Source: an uncultured Ruminococcus sp.
GTDB taxonomy: Bacteria > Bacillota > Clostridia > Oscillospirales > Ruminococcaceae
Length of the DNA: 64,000 nt
NCBI GenBank assembly: GCA_934435205.1
Contig: CAKSAK010000006.1
Span: 90,999 to 154,998, forward strand
Direction: 5' to 3'
How positions within the stretch are numbered: the stretch's first letter is position 1; each line of letters opens with the position of its first letter. The position numbers were made by a program, and so were the translations under genes. The notes below the pieces were generated by a model that was given only the letters and a program-made list of their open reading frames with translations, did not search any database and was not told the DNA's origin. This document shows positions 50,430-59,189 of this stretch, piece by piece.

Positions 50430-51404
50430 TTAAGCCTTGCGAATACTTATCTCTCCTGAGGAAATATATTCTTCTCTGCCGTCCTCATATCTGACGTGCA
50501 GGCGACAGTCCTCGTCAGCCCCAAGCATTGTGGCAGGAGTTTTCTCACTTCCTCTTATTACGTTTATCTTCTCGCCTACCCACAGCAAGCGTTTTCTGTA
50601 TTCTGGGTAAAAGCTGTTTTCCTCAAAGCTGTCATAAAGACGCATGAAATTGTTTATTATCTCTGCGGCTATCCTGTTTCGCATATCGCTTTTTCTTTCG
50701 TGGAATATCGGTCCTGCGATATCTTTTATTGCATCTGGAAAACCGCCTTCCGGCTCGTAGGTGTTCACACCGATACCAAGCACGGCGTAGTCAAGTCCGC
50801 CGCTTTCCATGCTGAAAGAAGCCTCCGTGAGTATTCCGCATATCTTCCTGCCGTTTATGTAAATGTCATTCACCCATTTTATGTCAGGCTTTTGACCGCT
50901 GACCTTTTCCACAGCGAGCGCAACAGATACCGCAGCGGCAGTGGTTATTTTCACAGCGTCCGCCGCAGCCATGTCAGGACGGAGAAGAATGCTCATGTAA
51001 AGTCCCGAATCAGAGGGAGAAAAGAAAGAACGTCCAAGCCTTCCACGCCCCTGGGTCTGCATACCTGCAATGACTATCCTGCCCTCGGGCGCACCCTGAT
51101 TTGCATAGTCTTTGAGTACCAGATTAGTGGAGCTAACTTCCTTGTATACCTCTATTTCAAGTCCCTGACGGTCAGGGTCAAGATATTTTTTTATGCCTGC
51201 AAGGGAAAGAATATCGGTGTTTTCGTCAAGGGAATAGCCCTTGTTCGTAACTGCTGAGATAGGATAGCCGTTTTCCTGCAAAGCTTTCACAGCTTTCCAA
51301 ACAGCCCCACGGGTACAGCCAAGCGTATCAGCAAGCTGTTCGCCTGAAAGATATTTGCCCTTGTTACCGTCGAGAAGTTCCAGCACTTTGTCTTTTATTG
51401 CCAT
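50430..51404 (-). CDS. birA: Bifunctional biotin ligase / biotin operon repressor
   Basis: 324 residues. The N-terminal winged helix (SGEQLADTLGCTRGAVWKAV) is followed by the biotin-protein ligase domain: GRGRLGRSFFSPSDSGLYMS, DIKWVNDIYINGRKICGIL and VLGIGVNTY, ending in the small SH3-like C-terminal domain. It makes biotinyl-AMP, attaches biotin to carboxylases, and with the HTH can repress transcription. I start it at ATG 51404 (AAGGGGG), not at the upstream in-frame ATG 207 bases away. Promoter at 51429-51457. Confidence 0.94.
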   Translation of the reverse strand: MAIKDKVLELLDGNKGKYLSGEQLADTLGCTRGAVWKAVKALQENGYPISAVTNKGYSLDENTDILSLAGIKKYLDPDRQGLEIEVYKEVSSTNLVLKDYANQGAPEGRIVIAGMQTQGRGRLGRSFFSPSDSGLYMSILLRPDMAAADAVKITTAAAVSVALAVEKVSGQKPDIKWVNDIYINGRKICGILTEASFSMESGGLDYAVLGIGVNTYEPEGGFPDAIKDIAGPIFHERKSDMRNRIAAEIINNFMRLYDSFEENSFYPEYRKRLLWVGEKINVIRGSEKTPATMLGADEDCRLHVRYEDGREEYISSGEISIRKA

Positions 51405-51428
51405 AAAAAATGCCCCCTTAATGAGATA

Positions 51429-51457
51429 ATTATAGCACAAAAGGTCAAAGTGTTCAA
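51429..51457 (-). promoter_or_regulatory. Promoter of birA
   Basis: TTGAAC (51452-51457) and TATAAT (51429-51434) on the minus strand, 17 bases apart. No clear biotin-operator palindrome was seen. Confidence 0.7.
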
Positions 51458-51537
51458 CCCTCAGCCTAAAAATCCCTAGCCTACTCCACATTAAGAAACC
51501 ATTAAGAAAAAATTGTGCAAAATGACGGATAATAATA

Positions 51538-51567
51538 TTTGCATTTTGCACAGCTATGTTGTATAAT
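51538..51567 (+). promoter_or_regulatory. Promoter of the MraY-family gene
   Basis: TTTGCA (51538-51543) and TATAAT (51562-51567) with 18 bases between, 43 bases before the chosen start. Confidence 0.6.
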
Positions 51568-51610
51568 ATAATAGTATATGTATGAATTGAAACAGAAAAG
51601 GACGATGACA

Positions 51611-52573
51611 ATGTTTTATAACCTTTTGGCTAAGACTAATAATACTACCTGGGTGTTGCTTGTGCCAATGCTGTGCAGTTTTCTTGTTGCTTTTTTCAGT
51701 CTGAAATTCTTCAAACGTATTTTGCCTAAAGATCAGGGCAGAGCGTTTGCTGTGAACGGCGCACTTTCTGAGGGCAAGCCCCGTGGTGCAGGAATAATTT
51801 TTGTGACTTCCTTTACACTTTGCACTGCACTTTTTTATCCTCTCGATATCGAGAACATAATCTATCTCGTGCTTGTGTATGCCGCCATGCTCAGCGGATA
51901 TTTTGATGATGCTGCTGAAACTCCTTGGGGCAACCTGAAAAAGGGTCTTATCGACCTCGTTATATCTCTTGGCATTGCGTTTACATACTATTTTTATAAC
52001 GGCTCGCAGGTGAAGCTTTATATCACAAATTCCACTTTTACTATCCCTGCACCGCTGTTCATTATCCTTGCAGGCGTTCTTGTTTGGACGGCTATAAACG
52101 TTACAAACTGTACAGACGGTGTGGACGGGCTGTGCGGCTCGCTGGTCATGACAGTTCTTCTGCCACTTGCACTTATGGTGACAAAGAGCGGTGCGGCTGA
52201 TATGCTACTTCCTATGATAATGTTCGTGACCCTTGCGGCTTATCTGTGGTTCAACTGCTCTCCTAGCCAAATGCTCATGGGCGACGCAGGCTCGAGAGCG
52301 CTGGGCGTTTTCCTTGCGGTGATGTTCTTAAAAACTGCCGCTCCGTTTGCATTTATCCCTATGGCTATAGTTATCATACTTGACGGCGGACTTGGACTTC
52401 TCAAGCTTTCTTTCAGACGTTTCCTGAAAATAAAGAATTTTATGGAGGGCATAAGAACTCCTCTTCACGACCATGCAAGAAAGAACAAGGGCTGGTCTGA
52501 TACTCAGGTAGTAATAAGATTTACACTTTTGCAGATAATCGTAAATCTGTGCTTTATGGCATTCGTGCTGTAA
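51611..52573 (+). CDS. MraY/WecA-family glycosyl-1-phosphate transferase
   Basis: A 320-residue membrane enzyme with about ten segments. Catalytic-site motifs of the polyprenyl-phosphate HexNAc-1-P transferase family: LSGYFDD (Asp pair), NVTNCTDGVDGLCGS, MLMGDAGSRALG and RTPLHDHARK. The last matches the MraY HHH-type loop rather than WecA. It would make undecaprenyl-PP-MurNAc-pentapeptide (lipid I) or a related lipid-linked sugar. No mur, fts or division genes are nearby, so this may be a second, dedicated copy. Start ATG 51611 has AAAAGGA eight bases before. Confidence 0.85.
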   Translation: MFYNLLAKTNNTTWVLLVPMLCSFLVAFFSLKFFKRILPKDQGRAFAVNGALSEGKPRGAGIIFVTSFTLCTALFYPLDIENIIYLVLVYAAMLSGYFDDAAETPWGNLKKGLIDLVISLGIAFTYYFYNGSQVKLYITNSTFTIPAPLFIILAGVLVWTAINVTNCTDGVDGLCGSLVMTVLLPLALMVTKSGAADMLLPMIMFVTLAAYLWFNCSPSQMLMGDAGSRALGVFLAVMFLKTAAPFAFIPMAIVIILDGGLGLLKLSFRRFLKIKNFMEGIRTPLHDHARKNKGWSDTQVVIRFTLLQIIVNLCFMAFVL

Positions 52574-52633
52574 AAAATATGTGTGGGACAAAAAGCGGTC
52601 TGACCTTTTAATGGACAGGCTGAAAATTCGGAG

Positions 52634-53725
52634 ATGATGAAAATAAAAAAGAACCTGAAATATGTTCTTAATGTATTCTTTATTGTGGCAATAGGCTGGC
52701 TGACGATCAGACTGCTTTTCAGAGGAGAAGAATTTTCCGATATAGTGGCGGATCTTCACCTTGCAAAGAAAAGCTGGCTGGCTTTGGGTGCTGTGTGCGT
52801 GTTCTGCTATGTGGCAGGAGAGTCGGTCATAATAAAGTATATGCTAAGACTTTTTGAAGTAAAAACTCCTTTCAGGCGTTGTTTGAAATACTCGTTTATA
52901 GGCTTTTTCTTTAGCTGTATAACGCCGTCTGCTTCCGGCGGACAGCCTGCGCAGATGTATTACATGAAAAAGGACGGCATAAAGATAGGCTTTTCCACCC
53001 TGATAATGCTTATCATCACCATAGCTTTCAAGGCTGTGCAGGTGCTTCTTGCAGTGGCGTTCCTGCTTTTTAACTTTGGTTTTATAAAGCTTCATGTGGG
53101 ACGGCTTTGGTGGCTTTTGCTTATCGGCTTTATACTGAATATCGCCTATATCGCAGGGCTTGTGTTTATTTTCTATAAGCCTTTGTGGGCGAGAAAAATG
53201 GGCATAAAGCTTATAAATCTTCTGACACGCATAAGGATACTCAAAGAAAAGAACAACGAAAAATACATAAACAAAATAAAGCGTATCTGCGACAATTATA
53301 TGCTTGGCTCTGAGTATATAAGAAGCAATGTACATACTGTTATAAATATTTTTATTATCACATTGGTGCAGAGAATGTTCCTGCTGGCTGTCACATGGAT
53401 AGTGTATAAGTCCTACGGACTTAGCGGAACGAGTTTCTGGAATATTATTGCACTTCAGACTATGATAGGCGTTGCAGTTGAAATGCTGCCGTTGCCTGGT
53501 GCGGCAGGCGTAACGGAGGGCTGCTTCACATATATGTTCATGAGCATTTTCACCGCAGAGCTTGTAAAGCCTGCAATGCTTCTGAGCCGTGGACTCAGCT
53601 TCTATTTACTGCTGATAATGAGCGCATTGGTAACATTCGTGGCTCACTTTATCGTTATGAGAAACGATAAGAAAAACGCTTTGGATACACCGCAGGAAGT
53701 TAAAAAAGAAGTCGGAAAAGAATGA
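52634..53725 (+). CDS. Lysylphosphatidylglycerol synthase TM-region (flippase-like) family protein
   Basis: 363 residues with about eight membrane segments and the conserved segment FFFSCITPSASGGQPAQMYY of the flippase-like domain (PF03706-type), plus EMLPLPGAAGVTEG near the C-terminus. Only the membrane domain is present; the MprF synthase domain is absent. Such proteins are thought to move lipids or lipid-linked molecules. It stands between a MraY-family enzyme and pssA, which points to envelope lipid handling. The ATG is directly preceded by GGAG, so a Met one codon later may be used. Confidence 0.82.
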   Translation: MMKIKKNLKYVLNVFFIVAIGWLTIRLLFRGEEFSDIVADLHLAKKSWLALGAVCVFCYVAGESVIIKYMLRLFEVKTPFRRCLKYSFIGFFFSCITPSASGGQPAQMYYMKKDGIKIGFSTLIMLIITIAFKAVQVLLAVAFLLFNFGFIKLHVGRLWWLLLIGFILNIAYIAGLVFIFYKPLWARKMGIKLINLLTRIRILKEKNNEKYINKIKRICDNYMLGSEYIRSNVHTVINIFIITLVQRMFLLAVTWIVYKSYGLSGTSFWNIIALQTMIGVAVEMLPLPGAAGVTEGCFTYMFMSIFTAELVKPAMLLSRGLSFYLLLIMSALVTFVAHFIVMRNDKKNALDTPQEVKKEVGKE

Positions 53726-53739
53726 GAGGAAAAGAAAAA

Positions 53740-54369
53740 ATGATCGGTTTTTATAATTATTCGGTAATACTCACATACATAGGACTTATTTCGTCAGTGT
53801 TCGGAATTACTCAGGTCTTTGAAAATCATATGTCAATAGCCTTTCTCTGCCTGCTTCTTTCAGGTATCTGCGACCTTTTTGACGGCAAGATAGCAAGAAG
53901 CATGAAAAACAGAACAGAGCATGAAAAGGTGTTCGGCATACAGATCGACTCCCTTTGCGACCTTGTTTGCTTCGGCGTTTTTCCTGCTGTCATAGGCTAT
54001 CACTACAACTCGGTTTATCCACTCCGTCTTATCGCAAGCATTATGATAGTTCTTGGTGCTGTTATCAGACTTGGCTACTTCAACGTTATGGAGGAAGAGC
54101 GTCAGAGAAACACAACAGAGAACAGAAAAGAATATCAGGGTCTGCCTGTTACAACAGTTGCTATGATACTTCCTCTGCTGTTCATGGGTCAGCACAATAT
54201 ACCGAGAAATATTTTCCCATTTGTTTTCCATGGCTTTATGATACTTATTTCAATACTCTTTGTATTGAAAATAAATGTCAAAAAGCTTTCCATGAAGGGT
54301 GTGCTGATACTCTTTACTATAGGTGCGATAATCCTTCTCGGCTATCTTAAAATGCAGCATATAATCTAG
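53740..54369 (+). CDS. pssA: CDP-alcohol phosphatidyltransferase, probably phosphatidylserine synthase
   Basis: 209 residues with about six membrane segments and the full CDP-OH signature DGKIARSMKNRTEHEKVFG followed by IQIDSLCDLVCFGVFP. The DG..AR and D...D residues bind the CDP-lipid. It transfers the phosphatidyl group from CDP-diacylglycerol to L-serine, inferred from the psd gene next to it. I prefer ATG 53740 (AGAGGAAAA upstream); an ATG at 53722 would overlap the preceding gene by four bases. Confidence 0.88.
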   Translation: MIGFYNYSVILTYIGLISSVFGITQVFENHMSIAFLCLLLSGICDLFDGKIARSMKNRTEHEKVFGIQIDSLCDLVCFGVFPAVIGYHYNSVYPLRLIASIMIVLGAVIRLGYFNVMEEERQRNTTENRKEYQGLPVTTVAMILPLLFMGQHNIPRNIFPFVFHGFMILISILFVLKINVKKLSMKGVLILFTIGAIILLGYLKMQHII

Positions 54370-54420
54370 GAGAAAAATCACCTGAATGGGAAATGTTTTT
54401 GTCGGACAGGTGTGTGAAAA

Positions 54421-54450
54421 ACGGGACGTCGGGAGCGCCGTCCCCTACAA
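54421..54450. repeat. Dispersed GGGACG/CGTCCC intergenic repeat
   Basis: The hairpin GGGACG...CGTCCC (54423-54444) plus CTACAA matches the copy at 45907-45934 at 26 of 28 positions. It lies between pssA and psd. Confidence 0.7.
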
Positions 54451-54479
54451 AATTGTAAATAAAAAAGGAGAAATAACGG

Positions 54480-55352
54480 ATGAAATATCGTGACAGACAG
54501 GGCAGAGAATACGAACAGACCACATCTCAGGATAGCTTTCTTGCGGCTGCCTACAGCTCGGCAATGGGCAGGGCGCTTATGAAATTTCTCGGCTGTCCGA
54601 TATTTTCAAAGTGCGCAAGAGTGATACTTGACAGCAAGTTCTCAGTGCCTTTTATTTTCGGTTTTGCGGAAAAAAACGGCATAGATATGTTTGACTATGA
54701 GGAAAGAATGTATTGCTCTTTCAATGACTTTTTCACAAGAAAAATAAAGCCTGGCAGACGTTTTATCACTAAGGACAGAGATCTGCTGGTTTCACCTTCT
54801 GACGGCAAGGTGACAGCTTATAAGATAACACAGTCTGATACCTTTATTATAAAGAACGCAGTGTATAATACCGCCTCGCTTCTCAGGGACAGCAAGCTTG
54901 CAAAGCGTTATGAGGGCGGCTATGCAGTTATCATCAGACTTTCAGTGGACGATTATCACCGCTATTGCTATTGTGCAGACGGTGTAAAGAGCCACAACAG
55001 AAAGATAAATGGTATCCTTCACACTGTGAACCCTGTGGTGAACAATTATCTGCCTGTTTTCAAGGAAAATTCCAGAGAATATTGCATGATAAGAACGGAG
55101 AAGTTCGGAGATATCATTCAAATGGAAGTCGGTGCTCTTATGGTGGGCAAGATATCAAATCTGCACACTGAGGGGGGCGTAAAGGTCACAAAGGGCGAAG
55201 AAAAAGGCTATTTCGAGTTTGGCGGCTCAACTATTCTGCTTCTTCTTGAAAAGGACAAGGTAAAGCTTTGCGATGACCTGCTTAAAAATACGAGGGAGGG
55301 CTTTGAAACCAAGCTTATTCAAGGCTCGGTGCTTGGTGAAAGTCTGAAGTAA
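54480..55352 (+). CDS. psd: Phosphatidylserine decarboxylase
   Basis: 290 residues. Conserved FNDFFTRKIKPGRR, LVSPSDGKVTAY, RLSVDDYHRYCYCADG (Asp/His), and the self-cleavage site FEFGGSTILLLL: the Gly-Ser bond in GGST is cut to make the pyruvoyl group. It turns phosphatidylserine into phosphatidylethanolamine. It belongs to the subgroup with an N-terminal extension. It follows pssA, so the two make the PE route. GGAG ribosome binding site. Confidence 0.93.
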   Translation: MKYRDRQGREYEQTTSQDSFLAAAYSSAMGRALMKFLGCPIFSKCARVILDSKFSVPFIFGFAEKNGIDMFDYEERMYCSFNDFFTRKIKPGRRFITKDRDLLVSPSDGKVTAYKITQSDTFIIKNAVYNTASLLRDSKLAKRYEGGYAVIIRLSVDDYHRYCYCADGVKSHNRKINGILHTVNPVVNNYLPVFKENSREYCMIRTEKFGDIIQMEVGALMVGKISNLHTEGGVKVTKGEEKGYFEFGGSTILLLLEKDKVKLCDDLLKNTREGFETKLIQGSVLGESLK

Positions 55353-55394
55353 AAATATCTAAGAAGTAAAAAACATAGGCAAGGGGCATGGTTG

Positions 55395-57353
55395 ATGTAC
55401 AGATTGAATTATGAACAGTTCGACAGAGATAATCAATATATAGGAAACGATCTGGGTGCGGTCATGAAAGAGGGCAAAACTGTGTTCAAAACATGGTCGC
55501 CGCTTGCAACGGGAGTTTATCTTAATCTGTATCTTGACGGAGAGGGCAAAAGCCGTCTTGAAAGCCTGCCTATGGAAAGGCTTGACCATGGTGTTTGGTA
55601 TGTGGAGATACTCCGTGACCTTGACGGTGTTTTCTATACCTATACATTTGAGTTTGACCACAAAACAAGGCATGAAACTATAGATATCTATGCAAAGGCC
55701 TGTGGCGTCAACGGAAACGTTGGTGCGGTGGTGGATTTCAAGACCACTGACCCTGAGGGCTGGGACAAGGTGAAGAAGCCTAAGTGCAGAAACGCCTGCG
55801 ACGCAGTGGTATATGAGTGCCACGTCAGAGATTTTTCTGCGGACAGTTCATCAGGCGTTGCTCCTGAGCATAGAGGAAAGTATGTGGCTTTTGCCGATAA
55901 GGGTACAAAATATCAGGGTGTGAACACCTGTATCGAGCATCTTAAAGAGCTTGGCATAACCCATGTTCATCTGCTCCCTGTGGAAGATTATGCCACTGTG
56001 GACGAGAGCAAGCCATGGCTCAATCAATATAACTGGGGTTATGACCCTAAGAACTTCAACTGCCTTGAAGGGTCATATTCCACAGACCCTTATGATCCTA
56101 AGTGCAGGATAAGAGAGTTCAAACAGCTTGTTATGGCACTTCACGAGAATGGCATTGGCGTTGTAATGGACGTGGTATACAATCACACTTACTATACCGA
56201 GGAGTCAGCTTTTGAGCGTTCTTTCCCATATTATTATCATAGGATAAGAAATGACGGCTCATTTTCAAACGGCTCGGGCTGTGGAAACGAAACAGCTTCA
56301 AACCATATGATGATGAGAAAATTCATGATAGATTCTCTTAGATTTTGGGCAACGGAATATAAGATTGACGGCTTCCGCTTTGACCTTATGGCACTTCATG
56401 ATATTGAAACTGTGAACATCATAAGAGACGAGCTTAACAAGATAGACCCTCAGATACTAATGTATGGCGAGGGCTGGACGGGAGGAGAGTCACCGCTTCC
56501 TGCTGACAGGCTTGCATATAAATGGAACTCATATCAGTTCGGAAGAGTTGGACTTTTCAATGATAACATCAGAGATTCCATTAAGGGCGGAACCTTCAAT
56601 CCATATGACAAGGGCTTTGTCAGCGGAAACAGAAATGCGGCTGCTACCCTAAGGCGTGGTATAGCCGGTTCTGTGCCACACTATCAGATAAATGACGCAA
56701 AAGAAGCTTGCTGGGCATTTGAGCCTACTCAGGCGGTGAATTACTGCGAGGCTCATGACAACAATACTTTGTGGGACAAGCTTTGTATATCGGCAAAGAA
56801 TGACAGTGAGGGCGTAAGGATAAAAATGGATAAGCTTGCGGCGGCGATAGTGATACTTTCACAGGGCATGCCGTTCATACAGCTTGGTCAGGATTTTCTT
56901 AGGTCAAAGCCGAGGATACTCAAAGAAGGCGAAGAGCCAAACGATGTGAATATCTATTCCCATGACAGCTACAATGCGCCTGACTACACTAACTCCATAA
57001 AGTGGAACAGGAAGCTTGAATATAAAGAGGTCTTTGAATATTACAAGGCTCTTATAAGGCTGAGAAAGGGAAGTCCGCTTTTCCGAATGCACACTAAAGA
57101 GGACGTGAACGCGCATCTTCATTTTATGCACAATGACGATTGGAACTGCGTAAGCTGGAAGCTTGAAAAAGACGGAGAATGCTATGTTATCGCACTTAAT
57201 CCTTACTACGAGAACAGGGGCTTCGGTCTGCCTGAGGGAAGCTTTTATCTCAGGCTTGACGAAAACGGAAAGATGAACAAACAGCCCGTTTCAGGCAGTT
57301 TCGTCTGTCCACCGCTGTCGGCTGTGGTTTATAAGAGGATAAAAGACATCTAA
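55395..57353 (+). CDS. pulA: Type I pullulanase (GH13)
   Basis: 652 residues. An N-terminal CBM48-type beta domain, then the diagnostic QYNWGYDPKNFN near residue 211 and the GH13 barrel. The nucleophile Asp is in GFRFDLMALHD (about 328), the acid/base Glu in YGEGWTGGES (about 359), and the third Asp in YCEAHDNNTLWD (about 455). It hydrolyses alpha-1,6 branch points of pullulan, amylopectin or glycogen. It has no signal peptide, so it is cytoplasmic, probably acting on stored glycogen or imported oligosaccharides. Start ATG 55395 has AAGGGG eight bases before. Confidence 0.94.
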   Translation: MYRLNYEQFDRDNQYIGNDLGAVMKEGKTVFKTWSPLATGVYLNLYLDGEGKSRLESLPMERLDHGVWYVEILRDLDGVFYTYTFEFDHKTRHETIDIYAKACGVNGNVGAVVDFKTTDPEGWDKVKKPKCRNACDAVVYECHVRDFSADSSSGVAPEHRGKYVAFADKGTKYQGVNTCIEHLKELGITHVHLLPVEDYATVDESKPWLNQYNWGYDPKNFNCLEGSYSTDPYDPKCRIREFKQLVMALHENGIGVVMDVVYNHTYYTEESAFERSFPYYYHRIRNDGSFSNGSGCGNETASNHMMMRKFMIDSLRFWATEYKIDGFRFDLMALHDIETVNIIRDELNKIDPQILMYGEGWTGGESPLPADRLAYKWNSYQFGRVGLFNDNIRDSIKGGTFNPYDKGFVSGNRNAAATLRRGIAGSVPHYQINDAKEACWAFEPTQAVNYCEAHDNNTLWDKLCISAKNDSEGVRIKMDKLAAAIVILSQGMPFIQLGQDFLRSKPRILKEGEEPNDVNIYSHDSYNAPDYTNSIKWNRKLEYKEVFEYYKALIRLRKGSPLFRMHTKEDVNAHLHFMHNDDWNCVSWKLEKDGECYVIALNPYYENRGFGLPEGSFYLRLDENGKMNKQPVSGSFVCPPLSAVVYKRIKDI

Positions 57354-57495
57354 TAGTCCTGTTAATAAAATGATGAATAAATGTTAATGATAAATTAATG
57401 TATATATCTTGCAGATAGAGTATAATTAAATTATTGGATCGGGAAATATTAAGGCAAAAGATACGAAAAAATTAAACAACGGAGGAAATCATAGT

Positions 57496-58899
57496 ATGAA
57501 GAAGTTTTTTGCAGGCTTTTGTGCTGCGGCAATTGCAGCAGGCTGCATGGGAATGACAGCCATGGCAGACACGGAAGCAACGGACAAGCTCACCTCTTAT
57601 GAGGCAACAAGCGACAATGTTAAGCTTATCGGCCGTACTTACAGAAAGGGCGACACAACGATACTTGGCTATTCTGCAAGTGGTATCGAGTTCAAATGCA
57701 CAGGCACAAAGGCTGTTTTCAATGTAAACGGCAGCGTAGGTGAGGCAAGAATTGGCGTATTTGTAAACGGCAAGCTTGTTAAGCAGGGCTACATAAAAAA
57801 TAAGAAGACAAACGCAGTTGAGGTAGAGCTTCCTGAGGGCGAAAGCACAGTCAAGCTCATAAAGCTCTCAGAAGCTGCACAGAGCGTTATCGCAATTGAC
57901 AGCTTTGAGGTAGACGGCAAGCCACAGCCAACAGAGGCAGCAAAGCATTCTATCGAGTTTATTGGTGACTCTATCACTTGTGGATACGGCGTTGACGATC
58001 CACTTGGAAAGTCATTTTCTATCTACAACGAGAACGCCGCAAAGACATATGCTTACAAGGCAGCACAGAATTTTGGCGCTGACTACAGCTTTGTATCAGT
58101 AAGCGGAGCAGGCGTTATCTCAGGATATTCAGGCAACGGCAAGATAAATGACGCACTGCTTGTGCCAAATTTCTATGATAAGTTCTGCTTTACATGGAGC
58201 TGGTTCGACGGTGAGCAGACAGCTAATTATGATTGGGATTTCTCACAGTATCAGCCTGAGCTTATCGTTGTAAATCTTGGTACAAACGATAACTCATACA
58301 CAAAGGGTGACGCTGATAAGTGTGCTGAGTTTGAAAAGGGCTATATAAATTTCCTTAAGGAGATAAGAGCTAAGAATCCAAATTCTGAGATACTTTGTAC
58401 ACTCGGTATTATGGGACAGGAGCTTTATCCTTCTATTACAGATGCAGTTGACACTTATAAGACTGAAACAGGCGACAGCAAGATATCACTTTTCGAGTTC
58501 AGCGTTCAGGATAGTGAAAACAATGGTTATGCAGTTGACTATCACCCATCAGCTGTTTCACAGAAGACAGCAGCTTATGAGCTTACATATGCTATTGAAG
58601 GCATTTACGGCTGGGAGAGAGTTGAGTTGGTTAACGACGGTGTTGACGAAATGACAAAGGACGACGACGTTGAGTTCAATAACGTTGTTGAGGAGTCTTC
58701 AAGTGAGGAGAGTAGCGAGAGCAAAGCAGAGGAGTCATCTTCTGAGGCAACAAATGACAGCAGCGCAGCGGCTTCATCATCAAAGACAACGACAAATCCT
58801 AACAGCACCAAAAACCCTAATACAGATGCGGCAATGGGCATCAGCGTAGGTCTGGCAGCACTTGCAGGTGCAGCTTTGGTGGTTTCTAAGAGAAAGTAA
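57496..58899 (+). CDS. Secreted CE2-like SGNH acetyl esterase with a sorting-type tail
   Basis: 467 residues. Signal peptide (KKFFAGFCAAAIAAGCMGM), an N-terminal jelly-roll domain (GIEFKCTGTKAVFNVNG, about 35-140), then an SGNH hydrolase: IEFIGDSITCGYG (nucleophile Ser159), VVNLGTNDNSY, and DYHPSAVSQ near residue 358 (His). This is the family 2 carbohydrate esterase plan, so it probably removes acetyl groups from plant polysaccharides. A Ser/Glu-rich linker precedes NPNTD, a membrane segment and SKRK, a variant sorting tail. GGAGGA ribosome binding site. Confidence 0.87.
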   Translation: MKKFFAGFCAAAIAAGCMGMTAMADTEATDKLTSYEATSDNVKLIGRTYRKGDTTILGYSASGIEFKCTGTKAVFNVNGSVGEARIGVFVNGKLVKQGYIKNKKTNAVEVELPEGESTVKLIKLSEAAQSVIAIDSFEVDGKPQPTEAAKHSIEFIGDSITCGYGVDDPLGKSFSIYNENAAKTYAYKAAQNFGADYSFVSVSGAGVISGYSGNGKINDALLVPNFYDKFCFTWSWFDGEQTANYDWDFSQYQPELIVVNLGTNDNSYTKGDADKCAEFEKGYINFLKEIRAKNPNSEILCTLGIMGQELYPSITDAVDTYKTETGDSKISLFEFSVQDSENNGYAVDYHPSAVSQKTAAYELTYAIEGIYGWERVELVNDGVDEMTKDDDVEFNNVVEESSSEESSESKAEESSSEATNDSSAAASSSKTTTNPNSTKNPNTDAAMGISVGLAALAGAALVVSKRK

Positions 58900-58914
58900 T
58901 AAAGTAAATATTTA

Positions 58915-58951
58915 CACCGCACAGAGGTAAGACTTTGTGCGGTGGTTTTTT
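58915..58951 (+). terminator. Terminator after the CE2-like esterase
   Basis: CACCGCACA and TGTGCGGTG pair perfectly, followed by a T run. Confidence 0.88.
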
Positions 58952-59006
58952 GTTTGGTCTGAAAAAAATTGCCGAATTTTTTTGCCAATATCATTAAGCT
59001 AAAAAA

Positions 59007-59043
59007 GGAGCTCACACGAAAAAAAGTGTGGGTTCTTTTTTTG
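59007..59043 (+). terminator. Second hairpin with T-run before the IS element
   Basis: GAGCTCACAC pairs with GTGTGGGTTC (one mismatch and one G-T wobble) around an A-rich loop, then TTTTTTT. It shields the IS from upstream transcription. Confidence 0.75.
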
Positions 59044-59101
59044 ACAAGAACAGCGGAAAATCTTAATAAATTGTAAAATATAGCGAAAACCAGTTGACAA
59101 A

Positions 59102-59188
59102 CCGCAGAAAATCTGCGGTTTCATTGTCTAAAGACAATGAAACCCTTTGAAGTAGGTATATGTTTTCCCATTTCAAGGAGGGTTTCAT
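59102..59188 (+). promoter_or_regulatory. Mutually exclusive hairpins over the transposase ribosome binding site
   Basis: CCGCAGA/TCTGCGG (59102-59118), then TTTCATTGTC (59119-59128) with GACAATGAAA (59133-59142). The stretch ATGAAACCC (59137-59145) can instead pair with GGGTTTCAT (59180-59188), and TTGAA with TTCAA, burying the GGAGGG site. The two folds share bases, so they exclude each other. Confidence 0.6.
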
Positions 59189-59189
59189 T

